Below, piece after piece: positions 1 to 7,801 of a stretch of 23,316 nt of DNA; position 1 is the stretch's first letter, and every line of letters starts with the position of its first letter. Made by a program: the position numbers and the translations under genes. A model generated the notes under the pieces. The model made no database searches. It saw nothing but the letters and a program-made list of their open reading frames with translations, and was not told where the DNA came from. Source of the stretch: Phycisphaerales bacterium UBA2421 (lineage in GTDB: Bacteria > Planctomycetota > Phycisphaerae > Tepidisphaerales > Tepidisphaeraceae); contig DDRH01000053.1 of the NCBI GenBank assembly GCA_002343075.1, positions 1-23,316 of the forward strand, written 5' to 3'.

Positions 1-155
1 CGATCTTGGCGCCTGTTCGTAGCACGGGTTTCCAACCCTTCAGCACTCCGCACAGCAATGTACATATAAATTCACATACTCTCTTTAATCTATACCTTCA
101 CGCGTCTGAAGCAGATTTACCTACGCGTCCCGATCCGGTGCGGTACAATGCGATC

Positions 156-1415
156 ATGCCCCCGCCCGCTGGCAAACCTGGCCCGCGCCTCAGTTCCAAC
201 GGCTACGACATCCACGATTCCGCCGGCATTTCCAGCATCGCCGGCGGCGTGGTCGTCCAGCCTGATGGCAAGATCGTCGTCGCTTCCACCGACGGAGCCG
301 GCGGCACCGGCAAGGCCGTGCTGCTGCGCTATACCACCGGTGGCGCGCTCGACACGACCTTCGACTCCGACGGCGTGGTCGAAACCAACATCGCCACCGG
401 CGACTCGGACACCTGGGTCGGCATCGGCCACACCTGGGACGGCAAGATCGTCGTCAGCGGCTACGCCAACGGCGATTTCGCCGCCGGGCGATATTTCTCT
501 GGCGTGGGCCTCAACCAACGGTTGTATGTGCAGCAGGACGCCAACTTCAACGTCACCAGCGTGAGCAACTCGCTTGGCGCAACGGTCGAGCGCTATCGCT
601 ACACGCCCTACGGCCAGCGGACGGTGCTGAATGATGATTTCACGGTGAATGCCAACCCGACGACAAGCGACTACGGCTTCGACGCCGGACATCAGGGCCT
701 CAAGCACGACGCAGAGACCGGGCTGATCTACAACCGGGCGCGGTACCTGCACAACACTCTTGGCCGCTTTACGTCACATGATCCACTTGACTACGTGGAT
801 GGACTCAATCTTGTCGCGTATGTGAATGCAAATCCAAGCAATAGCCGAGATCCACTCGGACTCTACGATCCGGACGACCCAACGATCGGTCGCGGGCCGC
901 ATGGAGAGTTTTTCGGTGATCCGAGGTATCGCGGGATTTACACAGAATATGATGATAATGCTGACCGACTGGAGGCGTGGTTGAAGTACATGAACCCGCC
1001 AGCACCAAAGCCCAATGCACCTCTTCCATATCAAAGTGTCGTTGAAGCTCGAAGGCAATTGAGAGAAGAGCGTCCAATTATTTCGGGACTAATGGATTTA
1101 ATCGACGCCAAAGACCGGATGTCTGGTAATCAGAAGGCACCCACCTCGGAGCCAAAACACGGGAAGCCTTGGCCCAATAACCCTAACGATCAATATCCGA
1201 ACAAGCCTCAATCAGTTGACTTCTGGGTACGCTTTATGGAGGCAATGAGAGAGAAAGAGAAGGCGCGCCTTGAAGCTGAGAAGAAGAAGGCACTCGAGGA
1301 AGCAATCAAGTCGCCGACGACTGCGCCCTCGACGCAGCCGTCCGAGGGCACGACTACCCCATCCTCAACTCAGCCGGGAGGGTCATCATCGGGTGGGCAA
1401 ATGATTGAAGAGTAG
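156..1415 (+). CDS. Delta-60 / RHS-core chimeric protein with a unique C-terminal tip
   Basis: Reading from ATG 156 (an open frame continues up to position 6, but the first 50 codons look non-coding) gives 419 residues. Roughly residues 30-80 form a delta-60 repeat (QPDGKIVVAS, then GGALDTTFDSDGVV). A second delta-60 repeat starts (WDGKIVVSGYANGDFAAGRY) and is cut short where RHS sequence begins at SGVGLNQRLYVQQDANFNV. The RHS-associated core follows (ERYRYTPYGQRTVL, LIYNRARYLHNTLGRF, then SRDPLGLY). After DPLGLY comes a hydrophilic tip of about 180 residues ending in a Lys/Glu-rich helix and a Ser/Thr/Gly-rich tail; I do not recognise it. In RHS proteins the core precedes variable, often toxic, tips, but toxicity here is not shown. 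There is no signal peptide and no full RHS barrel, so this is probably a truncated, recombined relic. A TACAAT box at 144-149 lies 6 bases before the chosen start. Confidence 0.6.
   Translation: MPPPAGKPGPRLSSNGYDIHDSAGISSIAGGVVVQPDGKIVVASTDGAGGTGKAVLLRYTTGGALDTTFDSDGVVETNIATGDSDTWVGIGHTWDGKIVVSGYANGDFAAGRYFSGVGLNQRLYVQQDANFNVTSVSNSLGATVERYRYTPYGQRTVLNDDFTVNANPTTSDYGFDAGHQGLKHDAETGLIYNRARYLHNTLGRFTSHDPLDYVDGLNLVAYVNANPSNSRDPLGLYDPDDPTIGRGPHGEFFGDPRYRGIYTEYDDNADRLEAWLKYMNPPAPKPNAPLPYQSVVEARRQLREERPIISGLMDLIDAKDRMSGNQKAPTSEPKHGKPWPNNPNDQYPNKPQSVDFWVRFMEAMREKEKARLEAEKKKALEEAIKSPTTAPSTQPSEGTTTPSSTQPGGSSSGGQMIEE
498..788 (+). repeat. RHS-core direct repeat, copy A
   Basis: This 291-bp segment encodes the RHS core from SGVGLNQRLY to the codons before the DPL motif. 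It matches 2301-2591 without gaps at a constant offset of 1803 bases. Differences are mostly at third codon positions, and I estimate roughly 85-90% identity by eye. Similarity stops at the divergent tip. Confidence 0.9.
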
Positions 1416-1456
1416 GCCGTTAAGTATGCTTGTGGATTTGGTTTGTTCGTAAGATC

Positions 1457-1479
1457 GGCCTTCCCCACGAATGGTGAGC
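1457..1479 (+). repeat. 23-bp direct repeat beginning GGCCTTCCCCACGA, copy 1
   Basis: This 23-base word recurs at 2632-2654 with one difference (T versus C at base 16). It ends just inside the start of the small membrane protein gene at 1471. In the second copy it lies at the abrupt end of RHS similarity. It may be a conserved leader or a recombination point; nothing further is visible. Confidence 0.7.
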
Positions 1480-1965
1480 AGAAAGAAATTATCAATGCGG
1501 ACAGCTAGGCAAGCAAATGTGATTGAGTATGGACATGATTCAGTCACGGGTGGGCGTCGAACACTTGTTCTGTCACTATTCTTGGGCACATGTGCGGTAT
1601 TCTGGGGGATAAGTTTTTTTATGTTTCCAGTGCTGTTGATCAGCGGTGATGCGGGAACACTCTCGCTCAGTCTGCACCGAGGGAACTTGTTTGTCATCTA
1701 TGCAAATCTCGGTCCGCCGAAGCCGACTTTAATGTTGCGGAAGTTGACGGCACCCTCAGCTCTTGAGTTGCATGAGAGAATCATGAGTAAGCGCAAGGTC
1801 AATCTGCTTTTACTCGAAGTGTCTTGGGAACGAGGTCCAACGGCAATCGCATGTAGGATTTCATTTGTAATTGTGGCGATCTCGATTCTCATCTTCTGGA
1901 TTTCCAGCAGTGCAGTTCGTCGGCGACGATGGCGTCGTCGCACTCAGTTTGAAGGGCACCGATGA
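1471..1965 (+). CDS. Small two-helix membrane protein, C-terminus probably replaced
   Basis: This gives 164 residues with two likely membrane segments, at about residues 30-57 (LVLSLFLGTCAVFWGISFF) and about 130-144 (ISFVIVAISILIFW), followed by an arginine-rich tail (AVRRRRWRRR). Short membrane proteins with two helices and an Arg-rich cytoplasmic tail are very common in planctomycetes, and their function is unknown. It sits 55 bases behind the RHS chimera. That is the position where RHS tips often have a partner or immunity gene, but I have no direct evidence for that role. From about 1910 the same DNA also encodes, in another frame, the start of a different fragment. The last 18 or so residues therefore look like run-on into unrelated sequence and the native end is probably lost. 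Confidence 0.5.
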   Translation: MVSRKKLSMRTARQANVIEYGHDSVTGGRRTLVLSLFLGTCAVFWGISFFMFPVLLISGDAGTLSLSLHRGNLFVIYANLGPPKPTLMLRKLTAPSALELHERIMSKRKVNLLLLEVSWERGPTAIACRISFVIVAISILIFWISSSAVRRRRWRRRTQFEGHR

Positions 1966-2263
1966 CATGTTCGAAATGGCGATTGACTCCATCGGCAAGT
2001 TCGCCGCATTCATCGAACGTGATCCGCGGAAGGTGGCCAAGGAATCGATGGTGTCGTTCAAGCCATCGTGTTACAGCGTGCCGCCGGAGTATGTCGGCCG
2101 CGACGTGACGGTGGAGTTGGGCGGCCAGAATGGCGCGGTGATCGTGATCGACGCAGCGCCCGCCGATGGGCACGTCCCCAAGGAGTTCAGCTTCTCGGCG
2201 ATGATCTCGGCCGTAAGGGTCTGCCGGTGCTCGCCTGCGACGATCCCTCTGAATCGTCGATAA
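1910..2263 (+). pseudogene. Orphan coding fragment, possibly the tail of an IS21/Mu-type transposase
   Basis: The frame open here reads as real protein from VQFVGDDGVVALSLKG to about VIVIDAAPADGHVPKEF, without an own start codon, and then degrades before a stop at 2261-2263. The stretch MVSFKPSCYSVPPEYVGRDV resembles the small beta-barrel at the C-terminus of IstA/Mu-type transposases, where YSVPxxYxGRxVxV is common. The part before it does not obviously match. The 5' edge cuts into the preceding membrane gene. I read it as an inserted and decayed fragment and hold the transposase assignment only weakly. Confidence 0.35.
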
Positions 2264-2300
2264 AGCCTTATGGTCGAAACGCATGGCGGCTCGGTACAAT

Positions 2301-2591
2301 TCTGGCGTGGGCCTGAACCAGCGTCTGTATGTGCAGCAGGACGCGAACTTCAACGTCACCAGCGTGAGCAACTCGCTTGGCGCAACGGTCGAACGCTATC
2401 GCTTCACGCCGTACGGCCAGCGGACAGTGCTGAATGATGATTTCACCGTCAACGCCAACCCGACAACAAGCGACTACGGCTTCAGTGTCGGGCATCAGGG
2501 GCTGTTGCATGATGCCGAGACCAACCTGATCTACAACCGGGCGCGGTACCTGCACAACACGCTCGGCCGCTTCACCGCCGAAGACCCGCTC
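2301..2591 (+). repeat. RHS-core direct repeat, copy B
   Basis: Partner of 498-788, ungapped. Protein identity is very high through QRLYVQQDANFNVTSVSNSL and the following core, with scattered changes such as DAG to SVG. Sequence diverges immediately after the DPL codons. Confidence 0.9.
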
Positions 2592-2631
2592 GGCACGGCG
2601 TATCAGGATGGGATGAATTTGTATGAGTATG

Positions 2632-2654
2632 GGCCTTCCCCACGAACGGTGAGC
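2632..2654 (+). repeat. 23-bp direct repeat beginning GGCCTTCCCCACGA, copy 2
   Basis: This copy is 22 of 23 bases identical to 1457-1479 in the same orientation. It lies 41 bases after the end of the second RHS-core copy, exactly where RHS coding sense ends. From here to the RTX gene end at 2790 I see no intact gene, only a possible membrane-protein start (MKRRRILR). Confidence 0.7.
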
Positions 2655-2789
2655 GCAGCGGTGGCGTCAATACGCCACATGAAACGTCGGCGAATCCTCC
2701 GCGCGCGTCTTCCGCTCGTCGCAACGTTTGGAATGACACCACGAATCATGCCACCCTGAAACAGAAGTAGATCGATCACTCATCGATTT

Positions 2790-3650
2790 CTAGCTGACCG
2801 ATTCGAGGTTGAAGAGTGCGTCGAGGCCCTGATCGACGGTGGCGGTGTCGAAGTCGCGGCCGCCGTCTACGGCGTCGCTGATGCCGTCGAGGGCATTGAT
2901 GAAGTCGCGGCCGCCGAAGCCGGCGATGCTGTCGGTGCCGGGGCCGCCGGTGAGGGTGTCGTTGCCGCTGCCGCCGAGGATGGTGTCGTTACCGCCTCGG
3001 CCGTCGATGGTCATTCCGCGGCGGGTGCCGTTGACGAGTCGGTCATTGAAGTCGGTGCCGATGAGGACTTCGACATCGCCGAACACGCGGTCGGAGACAT
3101 CGATATCGGGCAACACAAAGTCGCCGACGTTGATGAGCACGCGGACAGGCAGTGCCGAGTAATCGAGCGTGTCGGTGCCGGCGCCTCCGGCGATGCTGTC
3201 ATCATTATCATCCTCAGCGGACTGGCCGAGGATTGTGTCGTTGCCAGCCGAGCCAAAGAGCACGTCGCCCTGCAAGCCGCCGGCGAGGATGTCATCGCCT
3301 TGCCGGCCGACGATAACATCGAATCCGCCATCACCGAAGATGGTATCGTTGCCGCGCCCGCCGGAGAGGGTATCGGGCCCGCGGCCGCCTCGGATGAACA
3401 TGGGGATGGTGATTTGCCCGCCGATGACCGTATCCGCACCATCGCCCGCCGAGACGTTAATCTGCGAAATGGGGTCGGTGTAAATCTGCTCGACGCCGTT
3501 GACCACCGCCCGGAGGGTTTCGGTCGGGTCGGTGCGCGCGAAAGCGATGCTGTCGCGTTTTTCATCGCCGACAAAACTCAGCACTTGTGTGACTGAATCA
3601 TAGCTGACGGAAACGGCGAAAAGACGACGGGGTTCGAGCGCGTGAATCAT
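2790..3650 (-). CDS. Secreted RTX-type calcium-binding repeat protein with LEPR-XLL N-terminus
   Basis: A 286-residue protein. Residues 5-11 are LEPRRLF, the LEPR-XLL motif found at the N-terminus of many planctomycete surface or secreted proteins and probably an export-related signal. From about residue 70 it carries glycine/aspartate nonapeptide repeats of the RTX (haemolysin-type) class, for example GGRGPDTLSGGRGNDTIFGD, GSAGNDTILG and GGNDTILGGSGNDTLTGG. These fold as calcium-binding parallel beta-rolls. No enzymatic domain is visible, so it may be structural or adhesive, or only the repeat part of a larger architecture. The start is supported by an AAGGTG ribosome-binding site 7 bases upstream on the minus strand. 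It lies 74 bases downstream of waaA on the same strand and may be co-transcribed, though the functions are unrelated. Confidence 0.8.
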   Translation of the reverse strand: MIHALEPRRLFAVSVSYDSVTQVLSFVGDEKRDSIAFARTDPTETLRAVVNGVEQIYTDPISQINVSAGDGADTVIGGQITIPMFIRGGRGPDTLSGGRGNDTIFGDGGFDVIVGRQGDDILAGGLQGDVLFGSAGNDTILGQSAEDDNDDSIAGGAGTDTLDYSALPVRVLINVGDFVLPDIDVSDRVFGDVEVLIGTDFNDRLVNGTRRGMTIDGRGGNDTILGGSGNDTLTGGPGTDSIAGFGGRDFINALDGISDAVDGGRDFDTATVDQGLDALFNLESVS

Positions 3651-3657
3651 AGATTAT

Positions 3658-3663
3658 CACCTT
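3658..3663 (-). promoter_or_regulatory. Shine-Dalgarno AAGGTG of the RTX gene
   Basis: On the minus strand AAGGTG lies 7 bases before the ATG at 3650. It is one of the few convincing ribosome-binding sites in this window and fixes that start. Confidence 0.6.
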
Positions 3664-3724
3664 CGGCTGAAACGTTGCGTCAGCTTAAGCCGCGGGGCGG
3701 GTTACGGGCAAAAAATTCATCCGA

Positions 3725-5038
3725 TTAGCGTGATATTTTCCCAGAAATCAGGCCCGCGATCATCTCGGCGTGGCGGGTGCTTGCCCCCTTGGCTTCCCGC
3801 ACAGTCTCGACGGCGCGCCCGGCGATCGCAGTGCGCTGGTCGGCATGCGTCAAAAGCCTATCAACGGCGGCGGTTAGCTCGGGTGCCGATAAAATTTCGT
3901 ACACCGCTGTATTTTTCTTGAGCAGGCGCATCGGCATATCGAAGTTCTTGGTAAACGGCCCCACAATCACAGGTTTGCCGAGTGCTGCCGGTTCGATCAT
4001 GTCGCTGCCGTGCTGTCGGTCGCCGAGGTCGACGAGCGATCGGCCGACGAACACAACGGTTGCCAGGCTGTAGAACTTGCGCAGCTCGCCCATCGTGTCG
4101 CCGAGTACGATTGCGTGTTGGCTGTCAGACGGCGCGCGGGCCGTGTTCGACCTGCGGATGCACTGGAAGCCGTGACTTTCGATCAGACCGGCGACCTCAT
4201 CAAACCGCTGGGGGTGACGGGGGACGATCACCAGCCGGAGGCGGGGATGCGATTGTTTTAGTTGACGGTAGGTGTCGAGCGCGATGCTCTCTTCCCCCGG
4301 GCCGGTCGAGCCGCAAACCCAGATTGGCTCGTTGGCCGGGTCGAGTGCCAGCTCGGCGGCCAGGTGCTCGTCACCGGCGATGCGATCGGCGATGGTTGCA
4401 CTGTCAAACTTCATTGTGCCTGTGACGTGGATCTTTTCCTGCGGCGTGCCGAGGGTGCGAAACATCGCGGCGTATGTCTCATCCTGCACTGCTGCGAGGG
4501 CGAGCCGGGCGAACATGGGACGTGTGAACCAGCTTGCCCGGCGATACTTGCGAAAGCTGGCCGGCGTGATTCGGCCATTGGCCACCATGACGGGGATTCC
4601 CCGGCGGTGGCACTGCTTCATAAAATTGGGCCAGACCTCAAGTTCCATCAACCCCACCAGCCGCGGCTGATACTTTTCGAGCACCCGGCACACGGCGGAG
4701 GTGAAATCGAGGGGGAACTTGATGAGTGTGACGTCCGGCTGTTGGGAGAAGAGCTGTCGCGCGCGGTCGCCGCCGGTCTGGGTGGTGGTAGAAATCACGA
4801 ACCGCAGGCCCGGCGTGCGGTTTCGCAGCTCTGCCAGCAGCGCCGGCAGGACATTCACCTCACCCACGCTGACCGAATGAAGCAGAATACACTCGCCGCC
4901 GCTCGACGGGGGTAGCGATCTACCCATGCGCTCGCGCAATGCCAACATCACCTTCTGTCGAGCCGAACGCCTGACAAGCCAATATGGCGAAGCCAATGCC
5001 AGCCCTGCGGCGTATGCGAGATCGTACAAATTGGGCAT
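3725..5038 (-). CDS. waaA: 3-deoxy-D-manno-octulosonic acid (Kdo) transferase
   Basis: A 437-residue GT30 glycosyltransferase that transfers Kdo from CMP-Kdo to lipid IVA at the inner face of the cytoplasmic membrane, an early step of lipopolysaccharide core synthesis. The N-terminus has the hydrophobic anchor typical of the family (about residues 5-22). HSVSVGE at 54-60 contains the conserved catalytic glutamate (E60). Further family motifs are ELEVWPN at 132-138, NGRITPASFRKY at 154-165, TGTMKFD at 206-212, GSTGPGEE at 243-250, VPRHPQR at 272-278 and MIEPAALGKPVIVGP near 347-361. Length is close to the usual 420-440. It is divergent from the ATPase gene on the other side. Its presence indicates a lipid A-containing outer membrane. 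Confidence 0.95.
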   Translation of the reverse strand: MPNLYDLAYAAGLALASPYWLVRRSARQKVMLALRERMGRSLPPSSGGECILLHSVSVGEVNVLPALLAELRNRTPGLRFVISTTTQTGGDRARQLFSQQPDVTLIKFPLDFTSAVCRVLEKYQPRLVGLMELEVWPNFMKQCHRRGIPVMVANGRITPASFRKYRRASWFTRPMFARLALAAVQDETYAAMFRTLGTPQEKIHVTGTMKFDSATIADRIAGDEHLAAELALDPANEPIWVCGSTGPGEESIALDTYRQLKQSHPRLRLVIVPRHPQRFDEVAGLIESHGFQCIRRSNTARAPSDSQHAIVLGDTMGELRKFYSLATVVFVGRSLVDLGDRQHGSDMIEPAALGKPVIVGPFTKNFDMPMRLLKKNTAVYEILSAPELTAAVDRLLTHADQRTAIAGRAVETVREAKGASTRHAEMIAGLISGKISR

Positions 5039-5128
5039 TCGGGTCGAGAGTTTATCGCAAGAGGCGGATGAAGTCGTGATTCATCGAGCGCGCGTCCTCC
5101 GGGCGCGCCGCGTCAGGGGCTTGCGGCG

Positions 5129-5157
5129 TTCAAACAACCGGTCGAAGTGAGTACAAT
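5129..5157 (+). promoter_or_regulatory. Sigma70-like promoter that implies a leaderless start for the HerA-like ATPase
   Basis: TTCAAA at 5129-5134 and TACAAT at 5152-5157 are separated by 17 bases. The expected transcription start, about 7 bases after the -10 box, falls at the ATG at 5165. This favours ATG 5165 over the upstream in-frame GTG at 5147, which would lie before the -10 box, and suggests a leaderless mRNA. This is inferred from sequence only. Confidence 0.5.
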
Positions 5158-5164
5158 CTTCAGT

Positions 5165-7675
5165 ATGCAGGATTTTGAGAAGCTGGGCGTGTTTTATCTC
5201 GGCCGGGAGTACGACCTTCCGGCGCGCAAGCAGTTGGATGATCTATTGCTGTATGACAGCAAAGACCTGGTAACGCACGCGGTCTGTGTGGGCATGACCG
5301 GCAGCGGGAAGACGGGGCTTTGTCTCGGCTTGCTCGAAGAAGCGGCGATCGACGGCATTCCGGCGATCATCATCGACCCAAAAGGAGATCTGGCCAACCT
5401 GTTACTGACGTTTCCCGACCTTAAGCCGGAAGATTTTCGTCCGTGGATCAATGAAGACGAAGCAAGACGAAAGAATTTGTCGCCGGATGAGTTTGCGGCG
5501 CAGCAGGCCGCGCTTTGGGCGACGGGGCTTGGGAAATGGGGCCAGGATGGGGCGCGCATCAAGCGGCTGCGGGATGCTGCGGAGTTTGCGATCTACACGC
5601 CCGGATCGTCGGCAGGGCTGCCGATTTCCATTCTCAAGTCGTTTGCCAAGCCCGAACAAGCGGTGATGGACGACGGCGAACTCTTCCGCGAGCGCATTTC
5701 CACGACCGCAACGAGCCTGCTGGGACTGCTCGGTATCGACGCCGACCCGATTCAGTCGCGAGAGCACATTCTACTAAGTACTTTGTTTGCAACAGGTTGG
5801 AGCGCAGGAAAGGACATGGATCTTGCCGCGCTGGTCGCGCAGATTCAACAGCCGCCGATCGCGAAGATTGGGGTGATGGATGTCGAGTCGTTTTATCCAA
5901 GCAAAGACCGGTTTACGCTGGCGATGCGGCTGAACAACCTGCTTGCCGCGCCCGGATTTAATGCGTGGATGGAAGGCGATGCGCTGGATATTCAGTCGCT
6001 GCTTTATTCGCCGAGCGGGAAGCCTCGAATCGCGATTTTTTCAATTGCGCATCTCGGGGACGCCGAGCGGATGTTTTTTGTGTCGCTGCTGTTGAATCAG
6101 ATGCTCGGCTGGATGCGTGGGCAAAGTGGAACGACAAGCCTGCGTGCGTTGCTCTATATGGACGAGATTTTCGGCTATTTCCCCCCCGTGGCGAATCCGC
6201 CGTCGAAACAGCCGTTGCTGACGTTGCTGAAACAGGCTCGCGCGTTTGGGTTGGGTGTGGTATTGGCCACACAAAATCCGGTCGATCTGGATTACAAGGG
6301 CCTGGCGAATTGCGGGACATGGTTTATCGGACGCTTGCAGGCCGACCGCGACAAGCAGCGGGTGCTCGACGGTCTGGAGGGCGCTGCAGCCGGAGCCAAT
6401 GGGAAGTTCGACCGTGGCGCGATGGAGCAAACACTCGCGGGGCTGGGCACGCGGGTGTTTTTGATGAACAACGTGCATGATGACAAGCCAGTAACGTTTG
6501 AGACGCGCTGGTGCATGAGCTATCTGCGCGGCCCGATGACCCGGCAGCAGATTAAGCAGTTGGTCGACCCGATCCGCGGCAGCAAGTTGCATCCGGCGGG
6601 GACCGCGCCCGCGCCAAGTGCCGGGGGAGGCGAATGCCCGGTGCTGGCGCAACAGGTCGAAAATGCACCGGCCAGCTCGGTAGCGAAACCATCCTCCCCG
6701 GCGGCGCAGATATCGACTGCGCACGCCCGCCCCGTTTTGCCCCCCGATGTGCCCCAATTTTTCCTGCCGGCCAGACATTTGCCGCCCGCGGGATCGACCC
6801 TGGTCTACCGCCCGATGTTGCTGGGGACTGCCAAGGTCTTCTTTGCCAACAGCAAGGCCGGCATCACTGCCGATGCTTCTGTGGCTGCGGTCACTTTGCT
6901 GAGTGAGGGGGTGGTTATGGCCGATTTTGCCGATGCCGAGACCATCGAACTCGATGAACGTGACCTTGAAAAGCAGGCGATGGACGGCGCAAGGTTTGCC
7001 AGCCTGCCGTCAGAGGCTGCCAAGTCAAAGAGCTATGCGGTTTGGAAGAAGACTTTCACCGACTGGCTCTTCCGCACACAAGAACTGCAGATGTACGCGT
7101 GCCCGGCGCTGAAAGTGACGAGCAGGGCTGGCGAGTCCGAGCGAGATTTTCGCGCCCGCTTGCAGCAAACCGCCCGCGAGCTGCGCGACGACTTCGCCGA
7201 CAAGCTGCGGGCGCAGTTTGCCTCCAAACATGCAACGGTGGTGGAGCAGATCCGCAAGGCCGAGCAGGCCGTCGAGCGAGAGCGTGCGCAGGCGCAATCG
7301 AGCGGAATTGGGGCTGTTTTATCGGTGGGAACATCGATTCTGGGGGCGTTTTTGGGGCGTAAGAAGGTCAGCACCACCAATCTTGGCCGCGCCGGGACCG
7401 CGGCGCGAAGTGTTACACGCTCGTATGAACAGCGGCAGGATGTGAACCGCGCCGAGGAGAATGTGGAGGCTGCCCAGGCGAAATTGGCCCGATTGGAAGC
7501 AGAATTCAACGAGAAAACCGACCGATATGCGGCTGAACTAGAGGAAAAACTCGCTGACGTGACGACCGTCGCGATCAAACCCAGGAAAGCGGATATCACC
7601 GTTCGGCTACTGGGTTTAGCGTGGGCACCCGAGTATCAGACGGGTGATGCGCGGGCCGTCGAAGCGTGGAAATGA
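5165..7675 (+). CDS. HerA/FtsK-like P-loop ATPase with C-terminal coiled coil
   Basis: From ATG 5165 the protein has 836 residues. Walker A is GMTGSGKT at 43-50, followed by IIIDPKGD at 68-75, a pattern seen in HerA/DUF87-type ATPases. Walker B is LLYMDEIFGY with D333-E334. ATQNPVDLDYKGLANCGTWF follows, carrying the polar sensor region of this group. Members use ATP to move DNA or protein through hexameric rings. The last third differs: a long charged coiled coil from about 655 to 805 is interrupted by a glycine-rich hydrophobic stretch (GIGAVLSVGTSILGAFLG, near 715-732) that could be a glycine-zipper or membrane-associated segment. No nuclease such as NurA is adjacent, so a classical HerA-NurA role is not supported. 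It is followed by its own intergenic promoter region and then by the zinc-ribbon gene. Its substrate is unknown. Confidence 0.8.
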   Translation: MQDFEKLGVFYLGREYDLPARKQLDDLLLYDSKDLVTHAVCVGMTGSGKTGLCLGLLEEAAIDGIPAIIIDPKGDLANLLLTFPDLKPEDFRPWINEDEARRKNLSPDEFAAQQAALWATGLGKWGQDGARIKRLRDAAEFAIYTPGSSAGLPISILKSFAKPEQAVMDDGELFRERISTTATSLLGLLGIDADPIQSREHILLSTLFATGWSAGKDMDLAALVAQIQQPPIAKIGVMDVESFYPSKDRFTLAMRLNNLLAAPGFNAWMEGDALDIQSLLYSPSGKPRIAIFSIAHLGDAERMFFVSLLLNQMLGWMRGQSGTTSLRALLYMDEIFGYFPPVANPPSKQPLLTLLKQARAFGLGVVLATQNPVDLDYKGLANCGTWFIGRLQADRDKQRVLDGLEGAAAGANGKFDRGAMEQTLAGLGTRVFLMNNVHDDKPVTFETRWCMSYLRGPMTRQQIKQLVDPIRGSKLHPAGTAPAPSAGGGECPVLAQQVENAPASSVAKPSSPAAQISTAHARPVLPPDVPQFFLPARHLPPAGSTLVYRPMLLGTAKVFFANSKAGITADASVAAVTLLSEGVVMADFADAETIELDERDLEKQAMDGARFASLPSEAAKSKSYAVWKKTFTDWLFRTQELQMYACPALKVTSRAGESERDFRARLQQTARELRDDFADKLRAQFASKHATVVEQIRKAEQAVERERAQAQSSGIGAVLSVGTSILGAFLGRKKVSTTNLGRAGTAARSVTRSYEQRQDVNRAEENVEAAQAKLARLEAEFNEKTDRYAAELEEKLADVTTVAIKPRKADITVRLLGLAWAPEYQTGDARAVEAWK

Positions 7676-7708
7676 GCGAATCGCGCGCCGGGCGCGAGAA
7701 TTTTGGTC

Positions 7709-7736
7709 TTGGCAGGGCGTGAAGAATCCGCATAAT
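7709..7736 (+). promoter_or_regulatory. Sigma70-like promoter of the zinc-ribbon gene
   Basis: TTGGCA at 7709-7714 and CATAAT at 7731-7736 are separated by 16 bases. They lie in the 126-base gap between the ATPase stop and the next start and would give a leader of about 60 bases. That gap holds nothing else that I can see except the ribosome-binding site. Confidence 0.5.
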
Positions 7737-7787
7737 GATCGATCCGACACTGCGGCAACCCCTGCGGTGTCCGCTGTTGGAATTCAC

Positions 7788-7794
7788 GAGGAAA
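7788..7794 (+). promoter_or_regulatory. Shine-Dalgarno GAGGAAA of the zinc-ribbon gene
   Basis: GAGGAAA ends 7 bases before the ATG at 7802 and supports that start. Confidence 0.6.
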
Positions 7795-7801
7795 ATCGCA
7801 C

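Larger units (their letters stand above)
2283..2759 (+). pseudogene. Second, truncated RHS-core fragment
   Basis: The frame runs MAARYNSGVGLNQRLYVQQD and continues through the whole RHS core found in the upstream copy. It reaches GMNLYEY and then leaves RHS sequence abruptly at GPSPRTVSAA, where the DPLGL motif of the first copy is missing. The switch coincides with the second copy of the 23-bp word at 2632. The remaining 40 or so residues contain MKRRRILRARLPLV, which looks like the start of another small membrane protein. ARYN before the RHS part matches the end of a delta-60 repeat, so both copies appear to derive from one delta-60/RHS fusion. With no N-terminal part and no complete tip it is most likely a displaced relic left by duplication. 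Confidence 0.65.

Noticed and set aside
117..752. Minus-strand open frame beginning MQVPRPVVDQ, with a look-alike at 2268-2555
   Set aside because: Both are antisense shadows of the duplicated RHS core; their similarity only reflects the DNA repeat.
4262..4915. Plus-strand open frame of 217 codons opposite waaA
   Set aside because: The opposite strand encodes an unmistakable Kdo transferase with all motifs; this frame shows no recognisable domain.
5147..5164. Upstream GTG start for the HerA-like ATPase
   Set aside because: It lies before the -10 box of the best promoter and adds six residues without family support; ATG 5165 is preferred.
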